DNA from: Candidatus Woesearchaeota archaeon
GTDB taxonomy: Archaea > Nanobdellota > Nanobdellia > Woesearchaeales > GW2011-AR4
NCBI GenBank assembly: GCA_019323655.1
Contig: JAHWGX010000028.1
Location: 1 to 12,086 of the forward strand
Direction: 5' to 3'
Length of the DNA: 12,086 bases
The notes beneath the pieces were generated by a model. The model was not told the DNA's origin and did no database searches. It saw only the letters and a list, made by a program, of their open reading frames with translations. Of the stretch, positions 12,009-12,086 are shown piece by piece; the first letter of the stretch is position 1; every line of letters begins with the position of its first letter. A program made the position numbers and the translations under genes.

Positions 12009-12064
12009 TAGGGGAAAAACACTTATAGTGTCAATCCCCTAGCATATTTTGTGAAGAAATATGC
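12009..12064 (+). promoter_or_regulatory. Two abutting hairpins before a possible gene start
   Basis: Hairpin one: TAGGGGA (12009-12015) with TCCCCTA (12035-12041), then an AAA/CAA internal loop, then ACACT/AGTGT (12019-12023, 12027-12031) around TAT. Hairpin two starts at the next base: GCATATTT (12042-12049) with AAATATGC (12057-12064) and a 7-nt loop. The second arm contains the ATG at 12061, so this stem could hide that start codon. The window ends soon after. Confidence 0.45.
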
Positions 12065-12086
12065 AGCAAGAAATAAAACTCTCGGA
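12061..12086 (+). CDS. Possible start of a gene running off the window
   Basis: ATG at 12061 opens a frame reading MQQEIKLS that stays open to the last base. Eight codons are too few to name a product. GTGAAG at 12051-12056 could be a weak ribosome binding site, and CTTATAGTG near 12022-12030 a TATA-like element. The start codon lies within the 3' arm of a hairpin. Confidence 0.2.

Noticed and set aside
11735..12086. RNase P, SRP or rRNA in the right-hand gene-free region
   Set aside because: The conserved sequences I know for these RNAs are absent; only unassigned helices can be supported.
1..12086. CRISPR array, transposase or phage genes
   Set aside because: No regularly spaced repeats, no transposase or integrase and no phage structural protein were seen; the Ig-repeat genes are repetitive at protein level only.

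Overview
The window reads as a piece of an archaeal chromosome, most likely from a small-genome DPANN lineage of the Woesearchaeota/Pacearchaeota kind. Grounds seen in the sequence: an archaeal EF-2 with the diphthamide-histidine context, a Hel308-type helicase, a tandem Lrp/AsnC regulator, intron-containing tRNA genes that do not encode CCA, AT-rich TATA boxes about 25-30 nt upstream of start codons (several genes look leaderless), and lipobox lipoproteins. The lineage is inferred from gene style; no marker here fixes it.

Left part (1-2213): the 3' half of the EF-2 gene is followed 1 nt later by a small, very basic protein. A minus-strand RelE-type toxin/DUF2683-type antitoxin pair (906-1397) comes next. 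It is divergent from a two-gene plus-strand operon for a 65-residue two-helix membrane protein and a DUF1801 protein.

Centre (2214-7548): a minus-strand lipoprotein with a Cys-rich segment and a five-repeat propeller-like domain, an intron-bearing tRNA-Arg(GCG), and a Hel308 gene that starts exactly at RecA domain 2, so Walker A and the DExH box are absent. A second RelE/RHH toxin-antitoxin pair lies directly upstream of it. Then comes an unrecognised Cys-rich 240-residue protein, divergent from a regulator with two HTH-plus-RAM units. A perfect 14-bp palindrome lies between those two.

Right part (7545-12086): two minus-strand surface proteins built from tandem Ig/cadherin-like repeats (a lipoprotein followed by a larger secreted paralogue) form an operon. 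A 12/14 match to the palindrome lies in its promoter, which suggests, but does not prove, control by the Lrp-like protein. Upstream are two tRNA genes 6 nt apart: tRNA-Ile(GAU) with a 12-nt intron, and a tRNA whose acceptor, D and T arms are perfect but whose 128-nt length cannot be reduced to a normal tRNA by removing one intron. A ZIP metal transporter follows. The last 350 bases hold no complete gene but contain a GC-rich 106-nt element closed by a 10-bp helix and two abutting hairpins, the second of which buries a possible start codon at the window edge.

Most unusual items: the Hel308 without RecA1, the irregular tRNA, the 106-nt structured element, and the shared palindromic site.
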